The notes under the pieces were generated by a model. The model saw nothing but the letters and a program-made list of their open reading frames with translations, made no database searches and had not been told where the DNA came from. A DNA stretch of 18,110 bases, from the NCBI GenBank assembly GCA_022865725.1, contig JALHTP010000368.1, forward strand, positions 1-18,110, given 5' to 3'. The position numbers and the translations under genes were made by a program. The DNA comes from Methyloceanibacter sp. (GTDB lineage: Bacteria; Pseudomonadota; Alphaproteobacteria; Rhizobiales; Methyloligellaceae). Of the stretch, positions 1-6,131 are shown one piece after another (within the stretch, counting starts at the first letter, position 1; every line of letters starts with the position of its first letter).

Positions 1-1
1 C

Positions 2-802
2 CTTGCCGCGCTGCTCGGCGCCGGCAGCGCTGACGCTCAGCCGGTGGGCGGGGCTTCCTTGCGCGTCTGTGCCGATCCCAACAACATGCCGTTCTCCAAC
101 GAGAAGGGTGAGGGCTTCGAGAACAAGCTCGCCGAGCTCATGGCGCAAAAGCTCGATGCCCGGCTCGAATATTCCTGGTTTGCCGAAGCGACCGGCTATG
201 TGCCGAACACGATGGGGCGGGAGGCCTGCGATCTCGTCATGGGCTATGCCCAAGGCACCGGGCTGATCGAGGACACCAACCCCTATTACCACACCTCCTA
301 TGTGCTGATTTACCGGCAGGACGATGCGAGCCTTCAAGGCATCGACCGGCTGTCGGATCCGCGTCTCAAGGGCAAGCGGATCGGCCTCTTCGCCCGCACG
401 CCGCCGGCCAGCATCCTCGCCATGAATGGGCTCGTCGCGAATGCCAAGCCTTTCGAGATCAACGCCGACGACAGCGCCTCGCAGGTCACCATGACCATGA
501 TCGACGAGCTGGCTTCGGGCGATCTCGATGCGGCGCTATTGTGGGGCCCGGTCGCCGGCTACTACGCCGAGCGCGCAAGCGTGCCGCTCAAGCTGGTGCC
601 GCTGGTCAAGGAGAACGCGGGTCCGAGCACCATCTACGGCATCACCATGGGCTTGCGCCCGAACGAGCCGCAGTGGAAGCACACGATCAACAAGCTGATC
701 GTGGATAACCAAAGCGAGATTAATCTGCTCCTGCAAAGCTATAACGTGCCCTTGCTGGACGAGAAGGGCAATCTGATCACGGCCGCCGCGGCGGAACGTT
801 GA
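2..802 (+). CDS. MoxJ/XoxJ-like quinoprotein dehydrogenase-associated periplasmic binding protein (5' end missing)
   Basis: The reading frame is open from base 2, so the true start lies before the window; 266 residues are visible. The first visible residues look like the end of a signal peptide (small and hydrophobic, ending A-D-A-Q). The mature start has the motif LRVCADPNNMPFSNEKGEGF, which is characteristic of the MoxJ/XoxJ family of quinoprotein dehydrogenase-associated substrate-binding-like proteins. The rest keeps the solute-binding protein type 3 fold signature, including a conserved Cys-Asp-Leu-Val-Met-Gly stretch and a Tyr-Tyr-His-Thr-Ser-Tyr-Val segment. Family members are periplasmic and are encoded beside PQQ-dependent methanol/alcohol dehydrogenases and their cytochrome c, where they assist the dehydrogenase rather than import a solute. 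The dehydrogenase is expected just upstream, outside the window. The gene converges on the next one with only 34 bp between the stops. Family assignment is strong; the XoxJ versus generic MoxJ-like distinction is not resolved. Confidence 0.85.
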   Translation, partial: LAALLGAGSADAQPVGGASLRVCADPNNMPFSNEKGEGFENKLAELMAQKLDARLEYSWFAEATGYVPNTMGREACDLVMGYAQGTGLIEDTNPYYHTSYVLIYRQDDASLQGIDRLSDPRLKGKRIGLFARTPPASILAMNGLVANAKPFEINADDSASQVTMTMIDELASGDLDAALLWGPVAGYYAERASVPLKLVPLVKENAGPSTIYGITMGLRPNEPQWKHTINKLIVDNQSEINLLLQSYNVPLLDEKGNLITAAAAER

Positions 803-836
803 GCGGCGCGCGGAAAGCGACGCCGGCTCGCGCCTG

Positions 837-2210
837 TTACATCTTGCAGAGACTCTCGGGCTCGTCGATGCCGAGCGTGTCCACCTCGATGTCGGGGTGG
901 CTCGCATGCGGGAAGCCGCTCTGCGGGGAGATCGACACCGGCACCTTGTCGGTCGCGATCAGGATCGGCTGCCGGAACTGACCGTCCCAAGGGCGGTATT
1001 GCTGCTTGATGCCCTTGAAGGGGGCAAGCTGCAACTCGGGACCGTGGATGAAGGCGGCGATGGTGGCAAAATTTTCGCCGTCGTTGCGGGTGACCGCCTC
1101 GCCGATGGTGCGAGCGGCGACATAGGCCTGATAGTCGATCGGCAGGATCAGGCGCTTATAGTCTTTCTGGAAGTGATTGTTCATCTGGGTCGCGCCCCAT
1201 TTCTCGTGGCCCGGGCTCCAGGTGGTGGCGGTGAGCCCCGTGGTGCCGGCCATGGGCCGCGCGTCGGCGCCGCCGCGATAGGGCATATACGGGCCGAATA
1301 TCTGGCCCTCGTCGGCCACGACGATGATCTGGTAGTCGGGACTTGCGGCAAACGCCGCGTCGGCGCTCGCCTGCTTGCCGGGCGGAATGGTGCCGACATC
1401 GTCGCGGCGCCCGCCCGAGACGTCCTTGTACTCGCGCGTGTCCACGATGGTGGCGCCGAAGCGGGTGGCGGCGCGCTTGACCGCATCGGCATAGGCCAGG
1501 TCGCCCGGCGTCGAGCCGTGCACCAGCAGCCAATTGGTCCACTTCTTGATCACGAGATATTGGGCGAGCGCGTCAGCCAGCATGAAACGGTCGGGCACCA
1601 CATGCATGATATTGGCGCGGCAGTTCTCTTGCCGGAGCGACACATCCGTGGCGCGGATATTGAAGAAAAGGACGTCCTTGCCCTTGGCCCAGTCAGAGAG
1701 CTTGAGGAGCGTGTCGGCCGAGGCGTCGACGATCATGAAATGGTGGCCGCTATCGAGGAGCTTCTGCGCCTCCACCACCGCCTGCTCCGGCGAGGCCACG
1801 GTGCTGACATCGAGGCTGTAGAACTCGCCGGTGAACTGGCCGCCGGCATTGTTCTCGTCGTTGGCCAATTTGGCGCCGGCGATGCCTGCGTCGGAGGGCT
1901 CGACATCCACGCGCGAAGCGGGCCGCGGATGATCGGTCATCTGCCGGATGTAACCGATCGGCACGGGATTCTTCGGCGTCGGCGACTGGGGAAGCTCGAC
2001 CGTGAAGCCGCCTGGCTTATTGTCCGAGGCCGGTGCTTCCGCCGCAGGCGCCGCGCTGTCAGGAGCGGCCGCGGCTGCCGGAGGTTCATCGCCGGCCAGG
2101 GCCGGGGCGCTTCCCGGCAGGTTGCCGAGGAAGGACAGCGATCCGCACAAGCCGAGGACCGCGAAGGAATGCCTGAAAATGCGGCAAGGAGATTTGGCGA
2201 CGAGTGACAT
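837..2210 (-). CDS. Substrate-binding protein of the PQQ-dependent alcohol dehydrogenase-associated ABC system
   Basis: A 457-residue protein. I chose the ATG at 2208-2210 because it begins a good signal peptide (basic start, hydrophobic core near residues 15-30, cleavage after Ala-Leu-Ala near residue 39). A longer frame from 2351 would add an unconvincing leader. An Ala/Pro-rich linker (about 41-65) precedes the body. The body opens with Pro-Ile-Gly-Tyr-Ile-Arg and has a periplasmic binding protein type 1 (Leu/Ile/Val-binding-like) layout. It resembles the family described as substrate-binding protein of a PQQ-dependent alcohol dehydrogenase ABC system (TIGR03863-like). That family usually sits with an ATPase and a permease, but none is adjacent here: the gene is flanked by a convergent and a divergent gene, so it appears monocistronic. 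The ligand is unknown. I see no strong Shine-Dalgarno before 2210. Confidence 0.75.
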   Translation of the reverse strand: MSLVAKSPCRIFRHSFAVLGLCGSLSFLGNLPGSAPALAGDEPPAAAAAPDSAAPAAEAPASDNKPGGFTVELPQSPTPKNPVPIGYIRQMTDHPRPASRVDVEPSDAGIAGAKLANDENNAGGQFTGEFYSLDVSTVASPEQAVVEAQKLLDSGHHFMIVDASADTLLKLSDWAKGKDVLFFNIRATDVSLRQENCRANIMHVVPDRFMLADALAQYLVIKKWTNWLLVHGSTPGDLAYADAVKRAATRFGATIVDTREYKDVSGGRRDDVGTIPPGKQASADAAFAASPDYQIIVVADEGQIFGPYMPYRGGADARPMAGTTGLTATTWSPGHEKWGATQMNNHFQKDYKRLILPIDYQAYVAARTIGEAVTRNDGENFATIAAFIHGPELQLAPFKGIKQQYRPWDGQFRQPILIATDKVPVSISPQSGFPHASHPDIEVDTLGIDEPESLCKM

Positions 2211-2523
2211 GGTGACGGGACCGATTGGGCGGACAAAACCGCCATTATCCGTTGGCTGGAACCCGAACAATGGCGCTTGCCGGCGGGGGTTCGCTGAGGG
2301 CCGCGCAAGCGGTTTCGGCCCATGGTAGCGACAAAGAAATAGGCATTGCAAGGTGGAAACCCAGGCCGGGAAGTCTTGGTACCAAGGCGCGGCAGAGGGC
2401 TGACGACGCCTCTCCTTTGCCGCGGATATGGCTCGTTTCGCGCCGCATGGAGGCGTCGCCGAACTATTGTGGAAATCCCGTCCGTGGACCTCGCAGAATC
2501 AGCACACGTGCTATCGTGCGGCC
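2211..2523. other. Divergent intergenic region with a 12-bp palindrome
   Basis: This 313-bp stretch separates the minus-strand binding-protein gene from the plus-strand membrane-protein gene and must hold both promoters. No convincing gene is seen; open frames across it look like chance high-GC frames. It contains the perfect palindrome CTTGGTACCAAG at 2375-2386 and a 9-bp inverted repeat, CGACGCCTC at 2404-2412 with GAGGCGTCG at 2450-2458. Either could be an operator or RNA stem, but nothing in the sequence shows which. Confidence 0.4.
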
Positions 2524-3180
2524 ATGGGATTTTCGGCGGGCGCGGCCATACGCTTCGGGTGGGAGACGTTCAAGCGGCGGCCGTGGTTCTTCGTGGGATC
2601 GACCTTCCTCATCCTGCTCGCCTCAGGTCTTTGCGACGGCTTCACCAGCGGCATCGACGCCGCGCTGACCGGCTCCGCCGAGGACCCGTCGATCATCGGC
2701 ACGGTGATCAATTTCGCGCTCGGCACGCTGATCAGCATGGGCGCCACGGCGTTCTTTCTCGCCGCGCACGACAATCCCGACACCGTCGATCTTTCCGCGC
2801 TGTGGCATCCGCGGCCGTTTTGGAAATATCTCGGGGCGTCCATCCTGCTTGGTCTCGCGATCGGCATCGGGTTCGTTTTGCTGATCGTGCCGGGAGTCAT
2901 CTTCGCGCTGATGTTCCTGTTCACGACCTTCATCGTGATCGAGCGCGAGCTTGGTCCGATCGATGCGATGAACGAGAGCAACCGGCTGACGCGCGGGCAT
3001 AAATGGCAGCTGTTCGGCTTGGTGCTGTTGCTCGTGCTGATCAATCTGCTCGGGGTGCTGGCGTTCATTGTCGGGATTCTGGTCTCGATTCCCGTTTCCA
3101 CGCTCGCCTTCGTGCACGCCTATCGCATGTTGGGCGGCAACGCGGAGACGCGCCCGGCCGACGCGGCGATCGCCGCCTGA
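2524..3180 (+). CDS. Small polytopic membrane protein of unknown function
   Basis: A 218-residue integral membrane protein, read from the ATG at 2524. The frame is open further upstream to 2428, but that leader is not membrane-like. The N-terminus carries Gly-Trp-x-x-Phe-Lys-Arg-Arg-Pro-Trp, typical of bacterial membrane families whose first segment is a short amphipathic helix. About four to five hydrophobic segments follow (roughly residues 20-38, 55-80, 100-135, 155-190). The central Leu-Leu-Ile-Val-Pro-Gly-Val-Ile-Phe-Ala-Leu motif and the later Glu-Ser-Asn-Arg-Leu-Thr-Arg-Gly-His are shared with uncharacterised proteins resembling the membrane domain of glycerophosphodiester phosphodiesterases or DUF975-type proteins. 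No catalytic residues are recognisable, so no function is claimed. The gene converges with pqqE (49 bp apart) and is probably transcribed alone. No clear ribosome-binding site precedes the chosen start. Confidence 0.7.
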   Translation: MGFSAGAAIRFGWETFKRRPWFFVGSTFLILLASGLCDGFTSGIDAALTGSAEDPSIIGTVINFALGTLISMGATAFFLAAHDNPDTVDLSALWHPRPFWKYLGASILLGLAIGIGFVLLIVPGVIFALMFLFTTFIVIERELGPIDAMNESNRLTRGHKWQLFGLVLLLVLINLLGVLAFIVGILVSIPVSTLAFVHAYRMLGGNAETRPADAAIAA

Positions 3181-3229
3181 CGCCGAGACCGGGCCGCGAA
3201 ATTTCCAACACAGCGAAGAAAGTTGTTGT

Positions 3230-4453
3230 CTATTCCGCGGGGACCAGCGGGCGCTCGGCCTTGGCGGCTTCGGCGGCGTTGCGCGGATTGCGATAGACGA
3301 ATGGCGTCGGCGGCTTGGCCGCTTCCGCGCGGGCAAGCGCCACCATCTCGCCGTGATAGGGCGACAGCGCGCAAGCGGGGTCGGTGTTGGCCGCGTTGCC
3401 GGTGATCGCCATGGCCTGGCAGCGGCAGCCGCCGAAATCGATCTCCTTGAAGGCGCAGGAGCGGCAGGGCTCCTTCATCCAGGAGGTGCCGCGGAAGGCG
3501 TTGAAGGCATCGGAATTGAGCCACATGTCGAGCAGCGGACGATCCTGCACGTTATCGAAGGCGAGCGTCTTGATCGTCTCCGCGGCGTGGCAGGGGAGCA
3601 CCTTGCCGGCGGGGGTGATGTTCATAAAGCCTTTGCCCCAGCCGCCCATGCAGGGCTTCGGGCGCTTGGCGTAATAGTCGGGCACGACCATGTCGATGGT
3701 GAGCACGCCTCTCAGCCGCTCGCGCTCGCGCTCGACGAACTCGATCGACTCCAAGGTCTGATCGTAAGTCGGGATCAGGGCGGCGCGGTTGAGATAGGCC
3801 CAGCCGTAATATTGCACATGGGCCACTTCGAGCCGCTGCGCGCCGAGCTTGATGGCGAGCTCGATATAGCGGCCGACATTGTGGATGTTCTGGCGGTGGA
3901 TCGGGGCGTTGACGGTCAGCGGCAGGCCAAGCTCGGTCACCCAGCAGGCGACTTCGAGCTTCTTCGCGGTGGCGCCGGGATAGGCGCCGATCCGCTCGGC
4001 GTTCTCAGCGTCGACATCCTGGAACGAGATCTGGACGTGATCCAGCCCGCGCTTGGCGAGGTCCTCGAGACGGCCGCGATTGAGCGTGACGGCGGCGGTG
4101 ATCAGGTTCGAGTAGAGGCCGGCCTCGGACGCGGCGGAAACGATGTCCTCGAGGTCTTTGCGCGCCGTGGGCTCGCCGCCCGAGAGATGCACCTGGAGGA
4201 TGCCCATCTCGCCGGCTTGGCGCATCACCGAGCACCACATCTCGGTGGAGAGCTCCTTGTTGACGCGCTCGAGCTCGAGGGGATTGGAGCAATACGAGCA
4301 TTGCAGCGGACAGCGATGCGTCAGCTCGGCGAGCAGGCCGACGGGAGCGCGCTCGCAAAGGGCGGCTTGCGCGTCGCCGCTCGCGCCCTCGGTCGGCTCG
4401 TCGTCGACGACGAGGGTCTCGCAATGTCCGTTGGTCTTAAGCTCCTCGGTCAT
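3230..4453 (-). CDS. pqqE: PQQ biosynthesis radical SAM enzyme PqqE
   Basis: A 407-residue PqqE, a radical SAM enzyme that (with the chaperone PqqD) forms the carbon-carbon bond between the Glu and Tyr side chains of the PqqA peptide, the first step of PQQ synthesis in the cytoplasm. The radical SAM cluster motif Cys-x3-Cys-x2-Cys is at residues 48, 52 and 55 (context ELTHRCPLQCSYC). The SPASM-type C-terminus has further cysteines near 268, 288, 330, 333, 343, 345 and 361, including the diagnostic Cys-Ala-Phe-Lys-Glu-Ile-Asp-Phe-Gly-Gly-Cys-Arg-Cys stretch. The start at 4451-4453 overlaps the pqqD stop as ATGA, with AAGGGA/AAAGGG just upstream, indicating translational coupling. The N-terminus is about 30 residues longer than usual before the conserved core (Ala-Pro-Val-Gly-Leu-Leu-Ala-Glu-Leu) and is acidic. 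Last gene of the operon in this window. Confidence 0.97.
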   Translation of the reverse strand: MTEELKTNGHCETLVVDDEPTEGASGDAQAALCERAPVGLLAELTHRCPLQCSYCSNPLELERVNKELSTEMWCSVMRQAGEMGILQVHLSGGEPTARKDLEDIVSAASEAGLYSNLITAAVTLNRGRLEDLAKRGLDHVQISFQDVDAENAERIGAYPGATAKKLEVACWVTELGLPLTVNAPIHRQNIHNVGRYIELAIKLGAQRLEVAHVQYYGWAYLNRAALIPTYDQTLESIEFVERERERLRGVLTIDMVVPDYYAKRPKPCMGGWGKGFMNITPAGKVLPCHAAETIKTLAFDNVQDRPLLDMWLNSDAFNAFRGTSWMKEPCRSCAFKEIDFGGCRCQAMAITGNAANTDPACALSPYHGEMVALARAEAAKPPTPFVYRNPRNAAEAAKAERPLVPAE

Positions 4454-4752
4454 CCCTTTATATATCCCTTGTCTGCCAGGCCTTGGAGCAGATCGAGCAC
4501 GTCGGCGCGGATCACGTCGGCCGGTGCGGAATACTCTTTGGCGAGGGCCTCGACGATGTCCTCCACGTTTCTTTTGCCGTCGCAGAGCTTGAGCACTGCG
4601 ACGGCGGTTTGGTCGGGCGTCAGCACCCGCTCGGGCGCCAACAAAATCCAACGGCCTCGCCCCGCGTCGTGGCGGAGCTTCAGATAGGCCGGCAAATGCG
4701 GCCGCGTCTCCGGTTCGACGATCAGCCGTACAGGGGACGAGGTTTCGTTCAT
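4450..4752 (-). CDS. pqqD: PqqD peptide chaperone for PQQ synthesis
   Basis: A 100-residue PqqD. It binds the PqqA precursor peptide and delivers it to PqqE in the cytoplasm. Family landmarks are visible: Leu-Arg-His-Asp-Ala-Gly-Arg-Gly-Arg-Trp-Ile-Leu-Leu-Ala-Pro-Glu-Arg-Val at about residues 26-43 (the recognition beta strands), then a helical part with Asp-Gly-Lys-Arg-Asn-Val-Glu-Asp-Ile-Val near 59-68. The length matches stand-alone PqqD; it is not fused to PqqC as in some methylotrophs. The ATG at 4750-4752 overlaps the pqqC stop (ATGA at 4749-4752), and its own stop overlaps the pqqE start the same way, so C, D and E form a tightly coupled translation unit. A frame extension to 4833 lies inside pqqC and is rejected. 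Confidence 0.95.
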   Translation of the reverse strand: MNETSSPVRLIVEPETRPHLPAYLKLRHDAGRGRWILLAPERVLTPDQTAVAVLKLCDGKRNVEDIVEALAKEYSAPADVIRADVLDLLQGLADKGYIKG

Positions 4753-5483
4753 GCCTTGGCCGGCACGAATGCGCCGGGCGGGACTAGCCCGGGCTCGACA
4801 TAGGCATAGTGAAGCGCATCGAGCTGCGCCCAAAGCACGCTACATTTGAATTTCAACGCATCGAGCACCGCGGTCTGCGCCTCGGGCGTGCGCGCGTTGC
4901 GCTTCACATAGTCCAGCGCGAAGGCGGCATCGTCCGGCGCCTGCGTCAGGCGGCGCTTGAAATATTGCATCACCTTGTCGCTGATGAAGTCGTAGTTCTC
5001 GAGCATGCCCGTGATGCGCTCTTTGTGGATCTTGGGCGCGAACAGCTCGGTGAGCGAGGAGGCGACCGCCTCGACCAGGGTCTTCTCCCGCACGAAATTG
5101 ACATAGGCCTCGACGGCGAAAACGGTCTCCGGCAGGGCACCCTTCCTCGAAATGACGTAATCGCGATCCAGCCCCAGACCGTCGGTCAGCACGAGCCAGC
5201 GCTCGATGCCGCCTTCTTCTTCGCCGAAGCCGTCATGATCCATGATGCGATGGATCCAGTCGCGCCTGAGCTGGCGGTCGTGGCACCGGCTCATCAAGGC
5301 TGCGTCCTTGCGCGGCACCGCCGACTGATAGCAGTAGCGGTTCAGCGCCCAGGCCTGCACCTGGCCTTTGTCGAGCTTGCCGCCATGCAGCAGCTTATGA
5401 AAGGGATGCCTATCGTGGTAGCGCTCGGCGCCGATGGCGCGAAGCTCCTGCTCCAGTTCTTCGGGGCTCATAATCTTGGTCAC
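4749..5483 (-). CDS. pqqC: Pyrroloquinoline-quinone synthase PqqC
   Basis: A 244-residue PqqC, the oxygen-dependent, cofactor-free oxidase that carries out the last ring closure and oxidation to PQQ, using molecular oxygen and releasing hydrogen peroxide. The helical-bundle family hallmarks are present: Arg-Tyr-His-x-x-His-Pro-Phe-His near residues 21-29, Asn-Arg-Tyr-Cys-Tyr-Gln near 48-53, Pro-Arg-Lys-Asp-Ala-Ala near 57-62, and Asp-His-Asp-Gly-Phe-Gly-Glu-Glu-Glu-Gly-Gly-Ile-Glu near 82-94. The C-terminus has Phe-Lys-x-x-x-Leu-Trp-x-x-Leu-Asp-Ala-x-x-x-Ala-Tyr. The GTG at 5481-5483 has GAGG eight bases upstream and is preferred; an ATG four codons in (5471) is an alternative. The length equals the family norm, so no PqqD fusion. 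The gene upstream in the operon would normally be pqqB, but only a 351-bp gap and then pqqA are found. Confidence 0.96.
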   Translation of the reverse strand: MTKIMSPEELEQELRAIGAERYHDRHPFHKLLHGGKLDKGQVQAWALNRYCYQSAVPRKDAALMSRCHDRQLRRDWIHRIMDHDGFGEEEGGIERWLVLTDGLGLDRDYVISRKGALPETVFAVEAYVNFVREKTLVEAVASSLTELFAPKIHKERITGMLENYDFISDKVMQYFKRRLTQAPDDAAFALDYVKRNARTPEAQTAVLDALKFKCSVLWAQLDALHYAYVEPGLVPPGAFVPAKA

Positions 5484-5834
5484 GGCCGTTACCTCTTCCT
5501 ACCCAATCCTGATGAGGAACAGGGTCGTCCTCCCTAGAATTCGCCGCCTTGATGCACGTCAACGGCCCACCGGCGACGCGGTCAACCTCGAGGCATATCT
5601 CTACAGACGGAATATAGGAAGCCCAGGTGAGCGATGCATGATCTGCGCATGAACGCTAGCTGCATACCACATTAAGAAAACCTGAACGGAAAGTTTGGCA
5701 AGGCGGTTGCTGAGGGTAGTCCAAGTCGCGATCGAGCGCCATTCCTGGCGGGAGGCGCGAGCGCCAAAACGAAACGGCGACCAGGCTTATCGCCGGATCG
5801 CCGTTCGCATTCGTTCCGAGATGAGAAGAGCGGA
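5484..5834. other. Leader between pqqA and pqqC, with no pqqB
   Basis: This 351-bp gap lies between the pqqA stop and the pqqC start. It is far too short for pqqB (about 300 codons), and I find no fragment of its metallo-hydrolase-like sequence. It contains a hairpin terminator/attenuator close to pqqA (separate entry). The rest shows no supported gene on either strand. The part next to pqqC holds its ribosome-binding site (GAGG) and could hold a secondary promoter for pqqCDE, but no strong -35/-10 pair stands out. Confidence 0.5.
5763..5805 (-). terminator. Hairpin terminator/attenuator downstream of pqqA
   Basis: Read on the minus strand, an 8-bp stem AACGGCGA (5798-5805) pairs with TCGCCGTT (5773-5780) across a 17-base loop and is followed by TCGTTTT. 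It sits about 30 bp after the pqqA stop. In other PQQ operons a terminator behind pqqA allows far more pqqA message than downstream message, because PqqA is the peptide substrate. The loop is long and the T-tract interrupted, so termination is probably partial. Confidence 0.55.
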
Positions 5835-5924
5835 TTAAGCGCGATCCAGCTCTGCCGGCAGGTAACTCGTGACCTCCATGCCGGACTCCGTCTCGTCAAT
5901 CGTCGGCTTCTGCCACTCACGCAT
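5835..5924 (-). CDS. pqqA: PqqA precursor peptide of PQQ
   Basis: A 29-codon gene encoding the ribosomal peptide whose Glu and Tyr side chains become PQQ. The peptide runs Met-Arg-Glu-Trp-Gln-Lys-Pro and ends in Glu-Val-Thr-Ser-Tyr-Leu-Pro-Ala-Glu-Leu-Asp. The invariant Glu-x3-Tyr pair is at residues 17 and 21. The start ATG (5922-5924) has a good Shine-Dalgarno, AAGGAG, eight bases upstream. It is the first gene of the operon and is divergent from oxyR. A hairpin lies directly after it. PqqE crosslinks Glu17 and Tyr21 while PqqD holds the peptide; a protease then excises the linked pair and PqqB/PqqC finish the cofactor. The N-terminal Lys-Trp of many PqqA is replaced by Arg-Glu-Trp here, a normal variation. 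Confidence 0.96.
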   Translation of the reverse strand: MREWQKPTIDETESGMEVTSYLPAELDRA

Positions 5925-6057
5925 TTGCAGCTCTCCTTCCGCGAATTGGGTCCAAGCTTCGGCCGGTGCAGCCAATCGTTTTGCGAACCCGGATTTGGCT
6001 GCCCGGTTGTGCGATTTGAATATGCTTGGCGCTCATGATAAGTTCCAATCGTATTTC
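5925..6057 (-). promoter_or_regulatory. Probable pqqA promoter region
   Basis: The pqqA leader on the minus strand includes a weak sigma70-like pair, TTGGAA (near 6042-6047) and CATATT (near 6018-6023), 18 bases apart, each matching four of six consensus positions. Placement is tentative. The region also holds the pqqA ribosome-binding site. The -35 candidate is beside the ATAAG/CTTAT half-sites described separately, as expected if a LysR-type activator bound upstream. Confidence 0.3.
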
Positions 6058-6106
6058 CTTATAGGAAGCATAAGCTGTCCTTATGGGATGCATAAGCGGC
6101 ACTTAT
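6038..6106. promoter_or_regulatory. Phased CTTAT/ATAAG operator-like array between pqqA and oxyR
   Basis: CTTAT occurs at 6058-6062, 6080-6084 and 6102-6106, exactly 22 bp apart. ATAAG, its reverse complement, occurs at 6070-6074 and 6092-6096, also 22 bp apart. This gives two complete dyads CTTAT-N7-ATAAG plus a half-site, and another ATAAG at 6038-6042. Each dyad contains the T-N11-A core of LysR-type regulator sites, and spacing near two helical turns fits a tetramer such as OxyR. The array ends 17 bp before the oxyR start, a position suited to autoregulation, and lies upstream of the pqqA promoter region. Binding by the adjacent OxyR is inferred. Confidence 0.6.
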
Positions 6107-6131
6107 CGGATGGTCTCGTCGGATGGTCTCG
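6106..6131 (+). repeat. 13-bp perfect tandem duplication over the oxyR start
   Basis: TCGGATGGTCTCG is present at 6106-6118 and again at 6119-6131 with no gap. Both copies contain an ATG; only the second (6123) is in frame with oxyR, while the first (6110) is 13 bp upstream and out of frame. This looks like a recent slippage duplication of the translation start. Confidence 0.8.

Noticed and set aside
897..2207. 436-codon plus-strand open frame opposite the binding-protein gene
   Set aside because: It is antisense to a gene with a clear signal peptide and family signature; its composition (Arg, Gly, Ala, His) is that of a high-GC shadow frame.
3068..4687. 539-codon plus-strand open frame opposite pqqE and pqqD
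   Set aside because: It covers the unmistakable PqqE/PqqD coding strand; no domain is recognisable in the antisense frame.
5917..6102. 61-codon minus-strand frame just before pqqA
   Set aside because: It overlaps the pqqA ribosome-binding site and start, occupies the regulatory region, and has no Shine-Dalgarno or family features.
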